NCBI GenBank assembly: GCA_019009955.1
Contig: CM032229.1
Location: 142,995,501-143,059,500, forward strand
DNA: 64,000 nt
Source: Riptortus pedestris
Lineage: Eukaryota; Arthropoda; Insecta; Hemiptera; Alydidae
Direction of reading: 5' to 3'
Each line of letters begins with the position of its first letter. Position 1 is the first letter of the stretch. The position numbers were made by a program, and so were the translations under genes. Below the pieces are notes generated by a model that saw nothing but the letters and a program-made list of their open reading frames with translations, did no database searches and was not told the origin of the DNA. Shown here one piece after another: positions 23,105-33,769 of the stretch.

Positions 23105-23182
23105 GAGCATCTAACCTAAATCCATAGGTTTATCATGCATATTAAGACCAATGCCTGGACTCACTAGGTTTACCTGAGCCCG
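23105..23182 (-). mobile_element. SINE head fragment
   Basis: A diverged minus-strand copy of the tRNA-like head of the SINE (GGGCTCAGGT and the CATG..AAACCTA blocks). Body and tail are absent. Confidence 0.4.
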
Positions 23183-23810
23183 TTTAATATAGATTAAACT
23201 TTCTGATGTCCTTGTTTTAAGGATTTTTTCTTTTTTTTTATAAATTCGTTATATGACGTTCATAATGAACGTGTGGAGAGAGAAAAAAATGAAAGACAGA
23301 GAGAGAAGACTGTGATGATTCTGTGCTACTGCTTAATTTGCATGGGAGGAGAAGCTCGGGGCAAAACACAGTAGTCATGGCTAGTATTGGGGAGGGGGCG
23401 AGATGTTGGCCCACCATCAACAGTTTTACATATTTTGATGACCCTTACTGATAACATCACCACCCTTTCTCTCTCTCTTTCTCTCTCAATCTTTATCTCT
23501 CACTCCTTCTAATGATAGTCGCTTTCTCTGAATAAACTATAACTCAACATCTCTAACGTAGGAAATCTTGATAAAAGCCCTGGCTCGGTCTGCCGTCTGC
23601 GTGTGTTTGTGTGTTTGTGTGCCACTGTTTCTCCTTCTAGAGCTACCGAAAGGCCTGCCACCGGACTTACACAGGCTGTTTACCTCTTCTTTATTGTGTA
23701 CTAGATTGATATAAAAAAAAGGCCTTTCATTCACAATTGGCAGTGACGCAATCCAATAACAAGATGAACCACTCCTTGATGTTATGAACACTCAACTCCT
23801 TGCACACTTA
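23183..23810. other. No recognisable feature
   Basis: Mixed-composition sequence with a short CT-rich patch near 23466-23500. The short open frames have no recognisable domain. Confidence 0.45.
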
Positions 23811-24161
23811 AAAGTCCGTCACGCAGGGGCTGCGTAAACTAAGCAGATTTCACACATGCGTGTTTGCATTTATCTCAAAACGTAATTGTTCAATGATAAC
23901 AATATTTGGTATATAGGCTTCAAATAAAGTACTTCATAACATAATAGCATATTGTTAATATGACATAAGTAGGAGTGGGGGTTTACTAAGAGCCCAAAAC
24001 TAACAAATGCAAATATCTCGGTTAATGATGAAGATAGTGAAAAAATGTACATAACAACATTTATAGAACATTACATTTCCAATAAGACTGGTTCTATACT
24101 ATGTTTGGATCCGACGCATAATAACGGAGATATCAAGAATCCCCTCCCCTTCTAAACCCTT

Positions 24162-24216
<55 letters not shown>

Positions 24217-24350
24217 GTGTGTGTGTGTGTGTGTGTATAGTTTTTAACGGACCTCATTTTCGTCATCTTCTGGGTAGGATTGATGGACATTTGAAGAAAC
24301 ATTTCGAAAATCGCGTCATGAGTACGACCTAATTAGTTGATTACCCTTAA
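23811..24350 (+). mobile_element. Family A repeat, short copy
   Basis: The left end AAAGTCCGTCACGCAGGGG begins at 23811. The internal C-rich block is shortened. A (TA)n/(GT)n tract lies at 24164-24237, and the right-end block (ACGGACCTCATTTTCGTC) follows. The terminal palindrome is truncated at GATTACCCTTAA near 24350. Confidence 0.8.
24164..24237. repeat. (TA)n followed by (GT)n
   Basis: The internal microsatellite of the surrounding family A copy. Part of the tract has become GT. Confidence 0.95.
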
Positions 24351-25375
24351 CTTTCACTTTTAATACATTCCAGTTATAATATGTATATTGACTCATACGC
24401 ACAAACATATGTATGTATATATAACATTATACATATATATATGTATAATTAAATCATAGAATTTGGTTATACTAATCGCTGAATGCAATTAAGAGTTAAA
24501 TAAAATTGTATTAAGGTATCGGTTTAACATAATCGTCCTTCCTGAAACAAGAGTTTAAAAGGGAAGATAAAAACGGACCTCCATAAATAAAAGTATAGAC
24601 TTTCATTTCGTATTGTGCAAATCTCTTTTGAGCAATAAGATTGCTGGTAATGCATGTATATCTACCTTCATAATACAATATTAAATATTATGACTATATT
24701 TTTTAGTATTCTTGGAGTTGAGTGTAGGTAACATCAAGGAGTGGGGTATATCAGGATGAAAAAAGTTACGGTTTGCCCAGTAATTTAGAAATATATTTAG
24801 TGAGTGGACCATTACGTTTTTTTTTTTACACCCAACGCGTTTTAGTTATTTGTTAATACTCCTCATGTGTGTGTGCGTGTGTAGACAGGTATAACGTTAA
24901 TCATACAATCCTGTGGTTTGTCCACAACTCTGAAGATGTTGGCTGAAATAGTTCTGGCAGAAAGGGGAAAATAAGAAATTTTTATGGTTATCCCAGTTCA
25001 AAAATACTTGACGTATCCTATTATAATTTTTTTTCCTTTTTTTTAATCATTTAATTCAAGTAATTCCATTTAATTTTATTTCATAGTAATGGAAAAGTGC
25101 GCCGAACTCTACGTAATACTCCGAGGTATAGAAACTGCTGGTTACGTCCGGTCGAGGCTATGGTTCACGAGTTTCCTAACCAGAATTATCTTTGATGGTT
25201 CACGGAATATGGGCCGACCAAGATATCCAGGCCAAATCTGTGGTGGCTTCATAACCAGAGGAAAGACATCTTTGTGCTGGGGCAAAGTTTTAATAAGTAA
25301 ATAAGTACTTACCAGAATAATAAACCATAATTAAAATAGAAATTTAGTAGTTTCTGTGAACTTCTTCACCAACTA
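24351..25375. other. No recognisable gene
   Basis: AT-rich. A CTGAAGATG...GCAGAAAGG stretch at 24931-24966 loosely resembles the Penelope-associated motifs described elsewhere, but its arms do not pair. Confidence 0.45.
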
Positions 25376-26242
25376 AAAGTCCGTCATGCAGGGGCTGCGT
25401 AAACTAAGCAGATTTCCTATGTGAAGTTTAGCATTAGAGAAATCTGCATACTGGTAACACAACACCACCATAAGTAAATATAACGGTAATGAGAAATCTT
25501 TCAGTTAATTTTAATAATCTCCCAACTGAAACGGTTTCTGAATTGTAAGAATAATTTATATTTTAATAACTCAAATTTTAGTAGTCCAAAAACTAAAGAA
25601 GGGGGGGGGGCGGATGAACAGAACGGATTTAAATAAATCTCACAAAGTAACGAAGGTTAGGTAAGGTTAGAAACTACAGGTTAGGTTAGAAGCTTCCACC
25701 AGAGCCGACTTACGAAAACGGCCAAACTAACCCGAACAACACCCAACCACAGACTTCATAAAAATGGAAATGTCTCGGTTAATATCCAAGATAGAGAATA
25801 AGTGATATAACAATATTTATAGTAAATTTAATTAGCAATAAGATTGATTCCATCCACGTTTTCGATCCGATGCATAATAATGGAGAGATTGCGAATTTTC
25901 GAAAATCCCCCTCCCTCTAAACCCCGCCTACCTCTGGCAAGATTTCAGCCATTAACGATCTTGATCTGTCTTTTTACATAAAACGGTTAAATATCGAGTT
26001 TCGTAACGATCAAACAAAAATTGCGACCGCTACAGCGTTAACAGACAAATATACATATATATGTATATATATACATATCTATATATATATATATATATAT
26101 ATATCTATATCTATAGAATTTTGAACGGACCTCATTTTCGTCATCTCCAGGGTATGATCGATGGACATTTGAAGAAATTTTTCGAAACTCGCGTCACGAG
26201 TACGACCTCAATAGCTGATTTCCCTTAGGGGAAATCTCCTAA
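25376..26242 (+). mobile_element. Family A repeat, complete reference copy
   Basis: This is the clearest uninterrupted copy (867 bp). In order it shows: the left end TCCGTCATGCAGGGGCTGCG with a small hairpin; AAGCAGATTTCC, inversely repeated at the right end; an internal AAATGTCTCGGTTAATAT block; a C-rich block; ACCGCTACAGCGTTAACAGA; a (TA)-rich tract at 26052-26116; ACGGACCTCATTTTCGTCATC; and a terminal palindrome GATTTCCCTTAGGGGAAATC ending in CTAA. Left end, microsatellite, right block and terminal hairpin in that order are the layout of DINE-1-type Helitron derivatives. It encodes no protein. Confidence 0.85.
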
Positions 26243-26293
26243 AATGAACATGGCTAATTGCATGGACATTTAGTCATGTTCATTTCATGCAAT
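26243..26293. repeat. Two interlocked inverted repeats
   Basis: AATGAACATG (26243-26252) pairs with CATGTTCATT (26275-26284). ATTGCATG (26257-26264) pairs with CATGCAAT (26286-26293). The pairs interleave as in an H-type pseudoknot, directly after the end of a family A copy. Confidence 0.7.
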
Positions 26294-27057
26294 GTTCACC
26301 GAACTAAATAAAATTTCGAAATCGCATTTTCTTAATTTATGAGTGTTTGGCGTTTTTCTCACAAAATGTAATCAAATGTAATTATTCTCGATAAACGTTA
26401 ACAAGACATAATAAGACAAGTCAACAAATTTTGTTTTCTATAAGCAATTTACTAATATTATGCCAACTAAGTTCTTTACGAATTTATAAATTACATTTAT
26501 ACTTACACATTCGTTTTAAAATTAGTTCCAATGAAATTTCATTTTATAAAAACTATCAATTTATTAATTGTATATAATAATTTAATTTCGTCAACAATCT
26601 CGTCATCACCGCCCTAAATACGTAACATGCGTTTTTAATTTATTGTCTTAATTTTTAAGTTCTTAATGTACTGAAGGATGCCACGCTTTATAATTGTTGA
26701 GAAACTTGATCCCCACTTTATAAAACAGAATGTTTCTTATCATGAATTTTTTTTCCGATTTTTATGACAAATAGTTTGTAGTTTTATTTAAATTATTGAA
26801 CATTTTTGATAATATTCATATCGTGTATAAAACGTCCTTCATATATGAAGTTCTTTAATTTATTTTTAAAAAAGAATATTTTTTAGTACATTCAGGATGT
26901 GCGTTTAATAGTTTTACTCCTGAAAGTGATACGCTTGTCTGGAAACATTTATTTTTCTGTCTGGGGGCTTGAAGCATATTCTTGCGCATTTTTTTTCTGA
27001 TTATCTATTATTTCTATCACACAAGTCCATGTTTTGTTTCGCAAACAACATTGTTTC

Positions 27058-27113
<56 letters not shown>

Positions 27114-27566
27114 AAGGAAAAATTGTTATTTTTGACTCCTTAAAGAGTGGCCGACTCGCTGTCTTTCGAATTTTGAGTTACCCTAATGTATAACGCTATA
27201 AGTTAACCGACTATGGGAATAAGAATAGTATATTAGTAATAGAATTCCATTGAGAAATATTTCTTAATACATTTTAATAAGAAAGAAAGCGCTCTAAGTT
27301 TCTTATTTAACTCTTCAATATGACCTACTTAATTCAATTTTCTGACCTTCATACCAAGCGACTTATTGAAGTCCCGTTGCCACTGGAGATCACAGACTAT
27401 ATGGACTTTTTAAATCGACTCACAACGCTTTCTTAATCAATAGAAAATGGAACGGAAGCACTATGTAAATTGGGACTTTCAAAAGATACGGCCGGTTGAT
27501 TCCCATAAATCGGAGAAATAACAGTTTAATTGTGTGAGAACAAAAAGATACTGAGCAGGATAAGAG
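26294..27566. other. AT-rich, no gene seen
   Basis: A long (TA)n tract lies at 27059-27111. Otherwise there is no feature. Confidence 0.5.
27059..27111. repeat. (TA)n microsatellite
   Basis: An uninterrupted TA tract not associated with family A ends. Confidence 0.95.
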
Positions 27567-27774
27567 ATGGCCGCGATCAAGATGGTAGAAGAGAGGGAGG
27601 CTTCTTATGTTTTCACCGGCTGTAGAGAGCTAATAGCTGATGTCATAACCACTTCTGCTTATCTGACCAGTGCATTTCCACAGGCCGGCGAACATGGGAA
27701 AATACTCAAGAGTGGTGGCAACTTTTTAACTATCACACCTTTTTCGTTTCCTCCGACCTATATAGTCAGTCTCG

Positions 27775-28022
27775 ACGAAAAGAGATCATTTGAAAAATCA
27801 TTCCAGCAGGTGCAGAGTAAACTAAAAGCTATAACTTAAGTTGGTGCTGAAAGACCTCGTGCCGAAATAAATAACTTTGTGCTTATAATAAGTGTTTCCC
27901 GATTTCTTCTTGCAACATGATCCTCGCAAAGTGGAGCTGGGAAACGTAAACCAATAATAAGGACTTAGAAATATTAATAATTCTATAGTATTATTTCATA
28001 CGAGACAAATAGTAATAATAAA
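27775..28022 (+). repeat. Dispersed direct repeat, copy 1
   Basis: A segment of about 250 bp is repeated in the same orientation at 28613-28875. Shared blocks include GACGAAAAGAGATCATT, GTGCTGAAAGAC.TCGTGCC and ATTTCTATAGTATTAT-like sequence. It contains an imperfect inverted repeat GTTTCCC...GGGAAAC. A 90-codon open frame (27567-27839) ends inside it and matches nothing I know. Confidence 0.75.
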
Positions 28023-28109
28023 TAATCCCAGTCAACGAAAATTTATCTATTTATTTATTTATTGAAGCTTCGCAGCTTTGGCGATGTTGCTCTAAACAAA
28101 AGGTTCGTA

Positions 28110-28480
28110 GCTTAAAAAACAAAACAAAACTCAAATGAAAAAAAAAACAATACAAACAAAATTAACAAAATTAAACAAAATATAAATGGAACACAAATCA
28201 TAAAAGGATCACAAAACAGAGATGAAATCAAAACATAAATTGGAAAGAAATAGAAACGCAACACAAAACAGAGCTGGAAAGCAAAAAAATAAATAGAACA
28301 CAAAAGGCGAAATTAAAAACAAAAACTGAATGAAACACAAAAACGGAACTGAAACTCAAAAACGGAAATGGAACTCAAAAAACTAAATGGAACTCAAAAA
28401 GCAAGAATAGAAATAAAAAAAACAAAAATGGAACACAACAAAGAACAAAATAAATGAAGAAGAGAAACAATAAAGACAAA
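28110..28480 (+). repeat. A/G-rich degenerate minisatellite
   Basis: A loosely repeated unit of about 20 bases (consensus near AAAAACGGAAATGGAACTC) makes this strand almost pure A, G and C with very few T. It lies between the two copies of the 250-bp direct repeat. Confidence 0.65.
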
Positions 28481-28612
28481 ATTTAAAACTAGGAACAAAC
28501 TGAAAATCGAAACTATTGACATTGGACAATAGGGAAACCATTAATAAAATATTTAAATATTAAATAAATAAATCAATAATTAAAATAAGATTGGTATATA
28601 GAATGAATAATA

Positions 28613-28875
28613 GACGAAAAGAGATCATTGGATAAGTTCTTCACCCAGGTCCTGCATAAACTAAGCGTTATAACTTAAATTAGTGCTGAAAGACTTCGTG
28701 CCCAAAAAAATAACTTTGTGAGAAGATTTTGTGTTTATAAAACGTTTTTCCCAGTTTCTTTTCACAACATGATGCTCGCAAAGTCGAACTGGGAAACGTA
28801 AACAAATCATAATGACTTACAAATATTAATATTTCTATAGTATTATAATATACGAGACAAAATAGTAATAATAAA
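28613..28875 (+). repeat. Dispersed direct repeat, copy 2
   Basis: This is the partner of 27775-28022, diverged by scattered substitutions and small indels. Its inverted repeat is better preserved: TTTCCCAGTT faces AACTGGGAAA. Confidence 0.75.
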
Positions 28876-29394
28876 AGTGTTATTATTTTATTTTTATTGT
28901 ATTTGTTGATTACAAGGATTTTCCTTATAACAAGGAGTAGGCCTTATATAATGAGGTTAGTTTTCTATGTTAATAGCAAGTACATATAGTATGTAGTAAG
29001 TAGTAATAGTATATATACATATCTTTACAAACTAGAATTGAGTATATCTGACTAGAATTTACGTCAACATTTCTAGAAAAATCTAAACTAATAAGTGTTA
29101 TATTTTATTATATTACCTAATATTAAAACATTATAATTTCAACATAATAGTTTTATTAAAATTAACAGTATCTTAGTTCCTGTTCTTTCTAATAAGTAGG
29201 CATAACAGTAATAAATAAAAAAAAAACAATTAAGAGAAGAAGAAAAATTTGACAATGTTAACTCAGATTAGATTCGCGAAGTTTGAAACTATTTCTTAGA
29301 TATTTAAAATGCAAATATATACTTCTCTAGTTTTACTATTTAGAATATTATGCAGTCGTGAATTATCAGCTGGCTGTTTGATGAATGGTAAATA
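28876..29394. other. No recognisable feature
   Basis: Very AT-rich sequence. Confidence 0.5.
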
Positions 29395-29400
29395 CTATTC

Positions 29401-29660
29401 TCAGAAAGGGAAGTAAATAAGGCAATAAAGCATTATATGATAAATGTCCTCATTCATATATAAATTACACAATGTGCAAATTTCGTTTGGGTTAATATTA
29501 TAGTATACATTTTTCATTGAAATCTTTATACAATAGTTGCTTGGTGTTCTTAGATGTGCAATGATTTTTACAATTTGGAATGGCAAACCAATAGTTAGAA
29601 ATTCCTGAGAAATAATAAAAGTAATGCAAATTAACATCGTTTGAGTATGTGAAAATGATT
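29401..29660 (-). pseudogene. Non-LTR retrotransposon C-terminal fragment
   Basis: The minus-strand translation ends with Cys-Thr-Leu-Cys-Asn and, about 15 residues on, His-Ile-Met-Leu-Tyr-Cys. This Cys-x2-Cys...His-x3-Cys ending is common at the C-terminus of LINE polymerases. The upstream part of the 109-codon frame (29660-29730) is SINE sequence, so the start codon is not that of the element. Only the last ~80 residues are present. The lineage differs from the fragments at 5540, 31213 and 37459. Confidence 0.45.
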
Positions 29661-29663
29661 TTA

Positions 29664-29884
29664 AATTATTTATTAACGTCCTCTTTTTGCAACTAAGGCT
29701 AACTGAAACGGGTTCTCTACAGGTTACCACCTTTTTCTAGCCAGGGTGGGACTAAGGATTTTAATTAAGGAGTTCGTCACTAAATAAATTCCTATTGCCC
29801 AGGCGGGACGAACTCACCACTCTAGGTTTAACATGTGAGATGAAGGTCAACGCTTTAACTCACATGGCTAACCTGAGCCCCCCT
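29664..29884 (-). mobile_element. tRNA-derived SINE
   Basis: Near full length on the minus strand. The tail is at 29664-29676, the body has CTAGAAAAAGGTGG, and the head ends in GGGCTCAGGTTAGCCATGTG. The B-box region has lost a few bases (GAGTTCGTCCC). Confidence 0.85.
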
Positions 29885-29991
29885 CCCCCTTTAATACCCT
29901 AAAATATATTTATAACATATGCTTATTATATTCTAATATTCTATTGAAGACGTCAAAATAACACCTTCTACTTCATTATAGAGAATCTACT

Positions 29992-30075
29992 AAGTCCGTC
30001 ATGCTGCGTAGACTTAGATTTCCCACGCACTGGTGTGCGCTGATGATTTCATTTCTCCACCTACTCTCTATTTCC
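29992..30075 (+). mobile_element. Family A2 left-end fragment
   Basis: It contains AAGTCCGTCATGCTGCGTAG, then GATTTCCCACGCACTGGTGTG and the CTCCACCTACTC block of the A2 subfamily. No right end. Confidence 0.45.
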
Positions 30076-30202
30076 CCCTTACTATTTCTCCTGCAGTAAG
30101 GAGCCTATGAACACAAAAATTTAAATGTTTTTCCACTTGAGATTGAGGTAGTTAAACAAACATCGTACAATCACATGTCATGAGTTGTTATATTCTATAT
30201 TA

Positions 30203-30850
30203 TCTTTATATATATAATTCTACTGTACTTGTGTATGTCACTGAACTTCTAAGCGGCTCAACCGATTTGAATGAATTTTTTTGTATGCGTTTGGGTGACG
30301 CCCTGAATGGACAAGTTTTTACAAATTTTGATTCACAAACCAGCCCGGCCGAAGTAGCAGGGGGTTGTAAGGGAGGCCTAAAATTAAAAAATAGCGATTT
30401 TTTTTTCCTATTGGTTTTTCGGTAAATATGGACAGGATAAAAGTTGTTTATTTTGTTATTTAGAGTAACTTTTGTTATATTCACTTTTGTCGTATTATAA
30501 AGTATAAACGAGATATACACTAAAAAATTAAAGTGGGAGCCAACAATTTTATTGGGTATTAACGATTAAACCGAACTTAACAAAACTCTATATGTAAATT
30601 AGCATTAATTCTTCCATGATCATAAGCTATATTACATTTTTTAGGTTCGAACGGGAGTGGGTGTTATAAGCGAGGACTGGATAAAAAATTAGCGATATTT
30701 CATTTTCTATTTGTTTTTAGGCAAACATGCACATAACAGAAGATTTTTGTGTTATTAAAAGTAGATTTTGTTTTAGACATAATATTATTAAGTTTAATAT
30801 CCTAATCACTTGAAATATCATGCAGGGCAACGTCTGTCGGGTATAAGTAA
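30203..30850 (+). mobile_element. Helitron B-related element, ~650 bp
   Basis: It starts TCTTTATATATATAATTC after A and shares the internal ~300-bp unit of family B (unit boundaries near 30351 and 30653). The 3' end differs. It carries AGGGCAACGTCTGTCGGGTA, a terminus resembling other insect Helitrons, with the expected CTRR tetranucleotide eroded. It has no Rep/helicase frame. It lies just upstream of the tRNA-His gene. Confidence 0.6.
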
Positions 30851-31018
30851 ATATTTACTTTAAAGGAACTCTGTACAGACGGTTAATGGATTATTATCGC
30901 TTTGAGTGCAGTAGAACTTGAAATGTGAGACGGCCACCAACCCCTCGCAGCTGGACTAACTGCCTCAGCTTCACGGTCCAACTTCTTTCCCCAGCGATTT
31001 TCCTCCAGAGCCTCGATA

Positions 31019-31090
31019 GCCGTGATCGTCTAGTGGTTAGGACATTGCGTTGTGGCCGCAATAACCCAGGTTCGAATCCTGGTCACGGCA
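31019..31090 (+). tRNA. tRNA-His (anticodon GTG)
   Basis: The cloverleaf is complete in 72 nt. Acceptor GCCGTGA pairs with TCACGGC, followed by discriminator A. The D arm is GTC/GAC around TAGTGGTTAG. The anticodon stem TTGCG/CGCAA encloses loop TTGTGGC with anticodon GTG at 31052-31054. The T arm is CAGG-TTCGAAT-CCTG. No G at position -1 is encoded (the preceding base is A), as expected in eukaryotes, where G-1 is added after transcription. The A and B boxes (TAGTGGTTAGG, GGTTCGAATCC) form the internal polymerase III promoter. A T10 terminator follows five bases after the end. It decodes CAC/CAU and looks functional. It stands alone among repeats. Confidence 0.97.
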
Positions 31091-31095
31091 GGCGA

Positions 31096-31105
31096 TTTTT
31101 TTTTT
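31096..31105 (+). terminator. RNA polymerase III terminator of tRNA-His
   Basis: A run of ten T residues begins six bases after the tRNA 3' end. Confidence 0.9.
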
Positions 31106-31212
31106 AAGTATAAAAAGTAAATTAATAATTGAGAACCAATAATGAGTACAGACAATCTGTTTTAGTTTCATTAGAGTTGGTAATTTATAATACTAAAAAT
31201 GTCTTTTACACG

Positions 31213-31595
31213 CATTAATATTTATTGGTTACCCGGCCATATAGGCGTGACACAATGTAATATAGTAAACATAGCAGCTAAACAATCTACCGTACTTGTA
31301 CAAATTGACATTTTGAACTTGCCTTACCAAGACCCATCTTGAAATAAGAAAACTAGAAATTAATGATTGAAATAATGTTTGACAAGACTCAAACAGAGAT
31401 AAATCAAACCTAATACACTAAATCGGGCTTCGAGTAATAGACACTCTAGAAGAGACGGAATTGCACTTACACGCCTATGCACAGGACTCACTAGGCTAAC
31501 ACAGTCATATCTAATGAGCAGGGAAGATGAACCTATATGTCGCTACTGCAACAGGGCACCGACTCCGAAACACATATTAACTGACTGCATACAAG
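31213..31595 (+). pseudogene. LINE ORF2 RNase H fragment
   Basis: The plus-strand translation begins with Tyr-Trp-Leu-Pro-Gly-His-Ile-Gly-Val and soon Ala-Ala-Lys, the last conserved block of the RNase H domain in Jockey/I/R1-type LINEs. After stops and a frame change comes Gly-Leu-Thr-Arg-Leu-Thr-Gln-Ser-Tyr-Leu, then Cys-Arg-Tyr-Cys and His-Ile-Leu-Thr-Asp-Cys, the usual C-terminal Cys/His tail. It is cut off at its 3' end by a family A copy starting at 31598. It is clearly inactive. Confidence 0.7.
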
Positions 31596-31597
31596 TA

Positions 31598-32014
31598 AAA
31601 GTCCGTCACGCAGGGGCAGCGTAAACTAAGCAGATTTACGGCAAAGGGCCGAACTAGCTTTTGGCGGGAAATTCAAAAATCCGTTGTCGGCCCAAATTTA
31701 ATAAAAATGCAAATATCTCGGTTAATATTCAATATAGGGAATAAATGTATATAAGAATATTTATAGTAAATTTAATTTGCAATAAGATTGTTTGTGTACA
31801 ATTTTTCGATGCGACGTATAGTAACGGAGATATTCCGAATTTTGGAAAATCCTCCTCTCTAAACCCCCCCCCCCTCCCACTGGTCCGATTTCAGCCGTTA
31901 ACGAACTTGATCTTTTTTTTACATAAAACGACTAAATATCGAGTTTGGTAACGATCAAACAAAAATTGCGACCGCTAGAGTGGTAACAGACAAATATATA
32001 GATAGATAGATAGA

Positions 32015-32055
<41 letters not shown>

Positions 32056-32179
32056 TTTTGAACGGACCTCATTTTCGTCATCTACTAGGTAGGATCGATG
32101 GACATTTGAAGAAAAATTTCGCAAATTCCGTCATTAGTACAACCTCAATAGCTGATTTCCCTCAAGGGAAATCTGCTAA
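31598..32179 (+). mobile_element. Family A repeat, complete short copy
   Basis: Left end AAAGTCCGTCACGCAGGGGC, shortened internal region, C-rich block at 31855-31880, microsatellite (GATA)n/(TA)n at 32000-32051, right block AACGGACCTCATTTTCGTCAT, and terminal hairpin TTTCCCTCAAGGGAAA ending in CTAA at 32179, followed by T. It is inserted in a LINE fragment. Confidence 0.85.
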
Positions 32180-32294
32180 TAACGTACCCTGGTCTAGAAA
32201 TTTATGCGACCTACTGCATACAGTTCTGCCAATTTATAGAACATGTTTTTAAGTATTAAAGAAATAATGTATTGGGAAAAAGGTCTTAAAAACA

Positions 32295-32356
32295 AGGAAG
32301 TCTTCCCACCAATTACAGGTTAAGACTTTTCGGCACTAACGCGCCATCATCAGGGG
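32295..32356 (-). ncRNA. Degenerate hammerhead-like motif
   Basis: On the minus strand CTGATGA is followed by T, a 5-bp hairpin (GGCGC/GTGCC, loop GTTA) and GAAA. A 7-bp stem AAGTCTT/AAGACTT then closes a 17-base loop, with C at the would-be cleavage position. Core and stem order match a type I hammerhead ribozyme, as known from Penelope-like elements. The extra T before stem II and the lack of a clear stem I mean activity is doubtful. Confidence 0.35.
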
Positions 32357-32972
32357 CTAGCAACAAAACAAAAAAGAAGTATGTGATGTATAAAAAAACT
32401 TACGTTTGAAATGTTTTAACCTAAATAAAATGACTAAAATATGTTATACAAATTGTCTTAGCTTAAAAATATTTAAATCACAGCCAATCATACAACCTAA
32501 AAAAACATAATTTAATTAATTTAAAATATATTTACATTGAGCTAGAGAGACAGAGGGGTATCTGCCTAAACGTGTAGTTGGAAATGCAGAGTTCTGTACT
32601 TCTGAGTATTCCTCCTCTGTCTCTGCTAGTCGCCAGTAATGACCCCAAAGCCGTAGTGCTTGCATCTATTATACAGCCGAGGTAGGGTATTTAGATCACT
32701 TAATTTATTCCCGTATTGATGGAGTTTTACTTTTCACTTTTGACCGAATTTTGCTTCGCAAATTTCACTCGATCCGTAGCGAAGGCAAACCCCTATCAAA
32801 AGAGAAAATGCCCAAGATTTACAACAGAGCCAAATAGAGCTTATAAATGAATTGATTGACACCATCAGAGTTCTCGGGAAAGTTCAACATGTTGTACACA
32901 GCTAAAATTTCAAGTAGAGTTTACATAGAGTTCAAAGGAAGGGAGAAATAGAGTTGAGATGGCATCATCAGC
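32357..32972. other. No recognisable gene
   Basis: Mixed composition. It may continue the Penelope-like context of the motif before it, but no coding motif is visible. Confidence 0.4.
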
Positions 32973-33677
32973 TGGTGGGAAATCTGCTAAGTTTACTCAA
33001 CATTGCGTGATGAACTTAGTTGTTTTTTTGTTAGATGGGGATTTTTGAAAATTCAAAATATCTCCATTACTATACAACAAATCAAACAATTCTATAGAAC
33101 CAATCTTATTGAAAATTACATTTACTATGAATATTGTTATATATATTTTTTCTTTATCTCCAATAATAACCGAGATATTTGCATTTTACAGTTTTCAGCT
33201 TTCAGCAAACCACCACTTCTTCTAATGTTACATAAACAATACTCTGTTATGTAATAAAACACATTATTCGAAGCTTAAATACCACAAATTGTTTTCAAGA
33301 GACCTTTATTATACGAGATAAATGCAAATATGTTATGGTGACCCCCCCCCCTCCTTCTTGGACTACAAAAATGTAATTGAGATAAAAAATATTCTGATCC
33401 GTTATAAATTAGAGCACTGGATATAGTAAATGGTTTTCAATAAAATTAATGTTATATTCTGATATATTTCAGTAATTGTTTTTCTTTCCTGTGAGAAGTT
33501 GGCACGCATGTTTGTTTACGTTTCAGGTGCTTCCCGTCTGGAGGTTTCTCTTTATCATTTGTATTTATTCACTTGATGTTGACGGTGCTATTGTGATTAG
33601 TATGTAGATTTATCTATTGTTAAACATCACGAGGCAAATCTGCTTAATTTACGCCGTCCCTGCGTGACAGACTTTTT
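32973..33677 (-). mobile_element. Family A repeat without right end
   Basis: The A internal region on the minus strand runs from about 33030 to the left end (GTCTGTCACGCAGGGACGGCG) near 33675. A second, diverged left end on the same strand sits at 32973-33016. The (TA)n tract and terminal palindrome are absent. Confidence 0.65.
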
Positions 33678-33769
33678 TCTATTATTATATTATATATTAA
33701 TAATTCGTTCAACCTCCTCCTTTAAGGGGAATCTAATAAATAGAATTTACTCAGGAGAGATTTTCTGGA

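Noticed and set aside
24931..24966. Third hammerhead-like CTGAAGA...GAAA stretch
   Set aside because: The segment between the two core boxes does not form a stem.
27567..27839. 90-codon plus-strand frame
   Set aside because: It ends inside the duplicated 250-bp repeat and is not preserved in the second copy. No known motif.
28110..28480. CRISPR-like array
   Set aside because: The repeats are degenerate and A-rich without distinct spacers, and the genome is eukaryotic.
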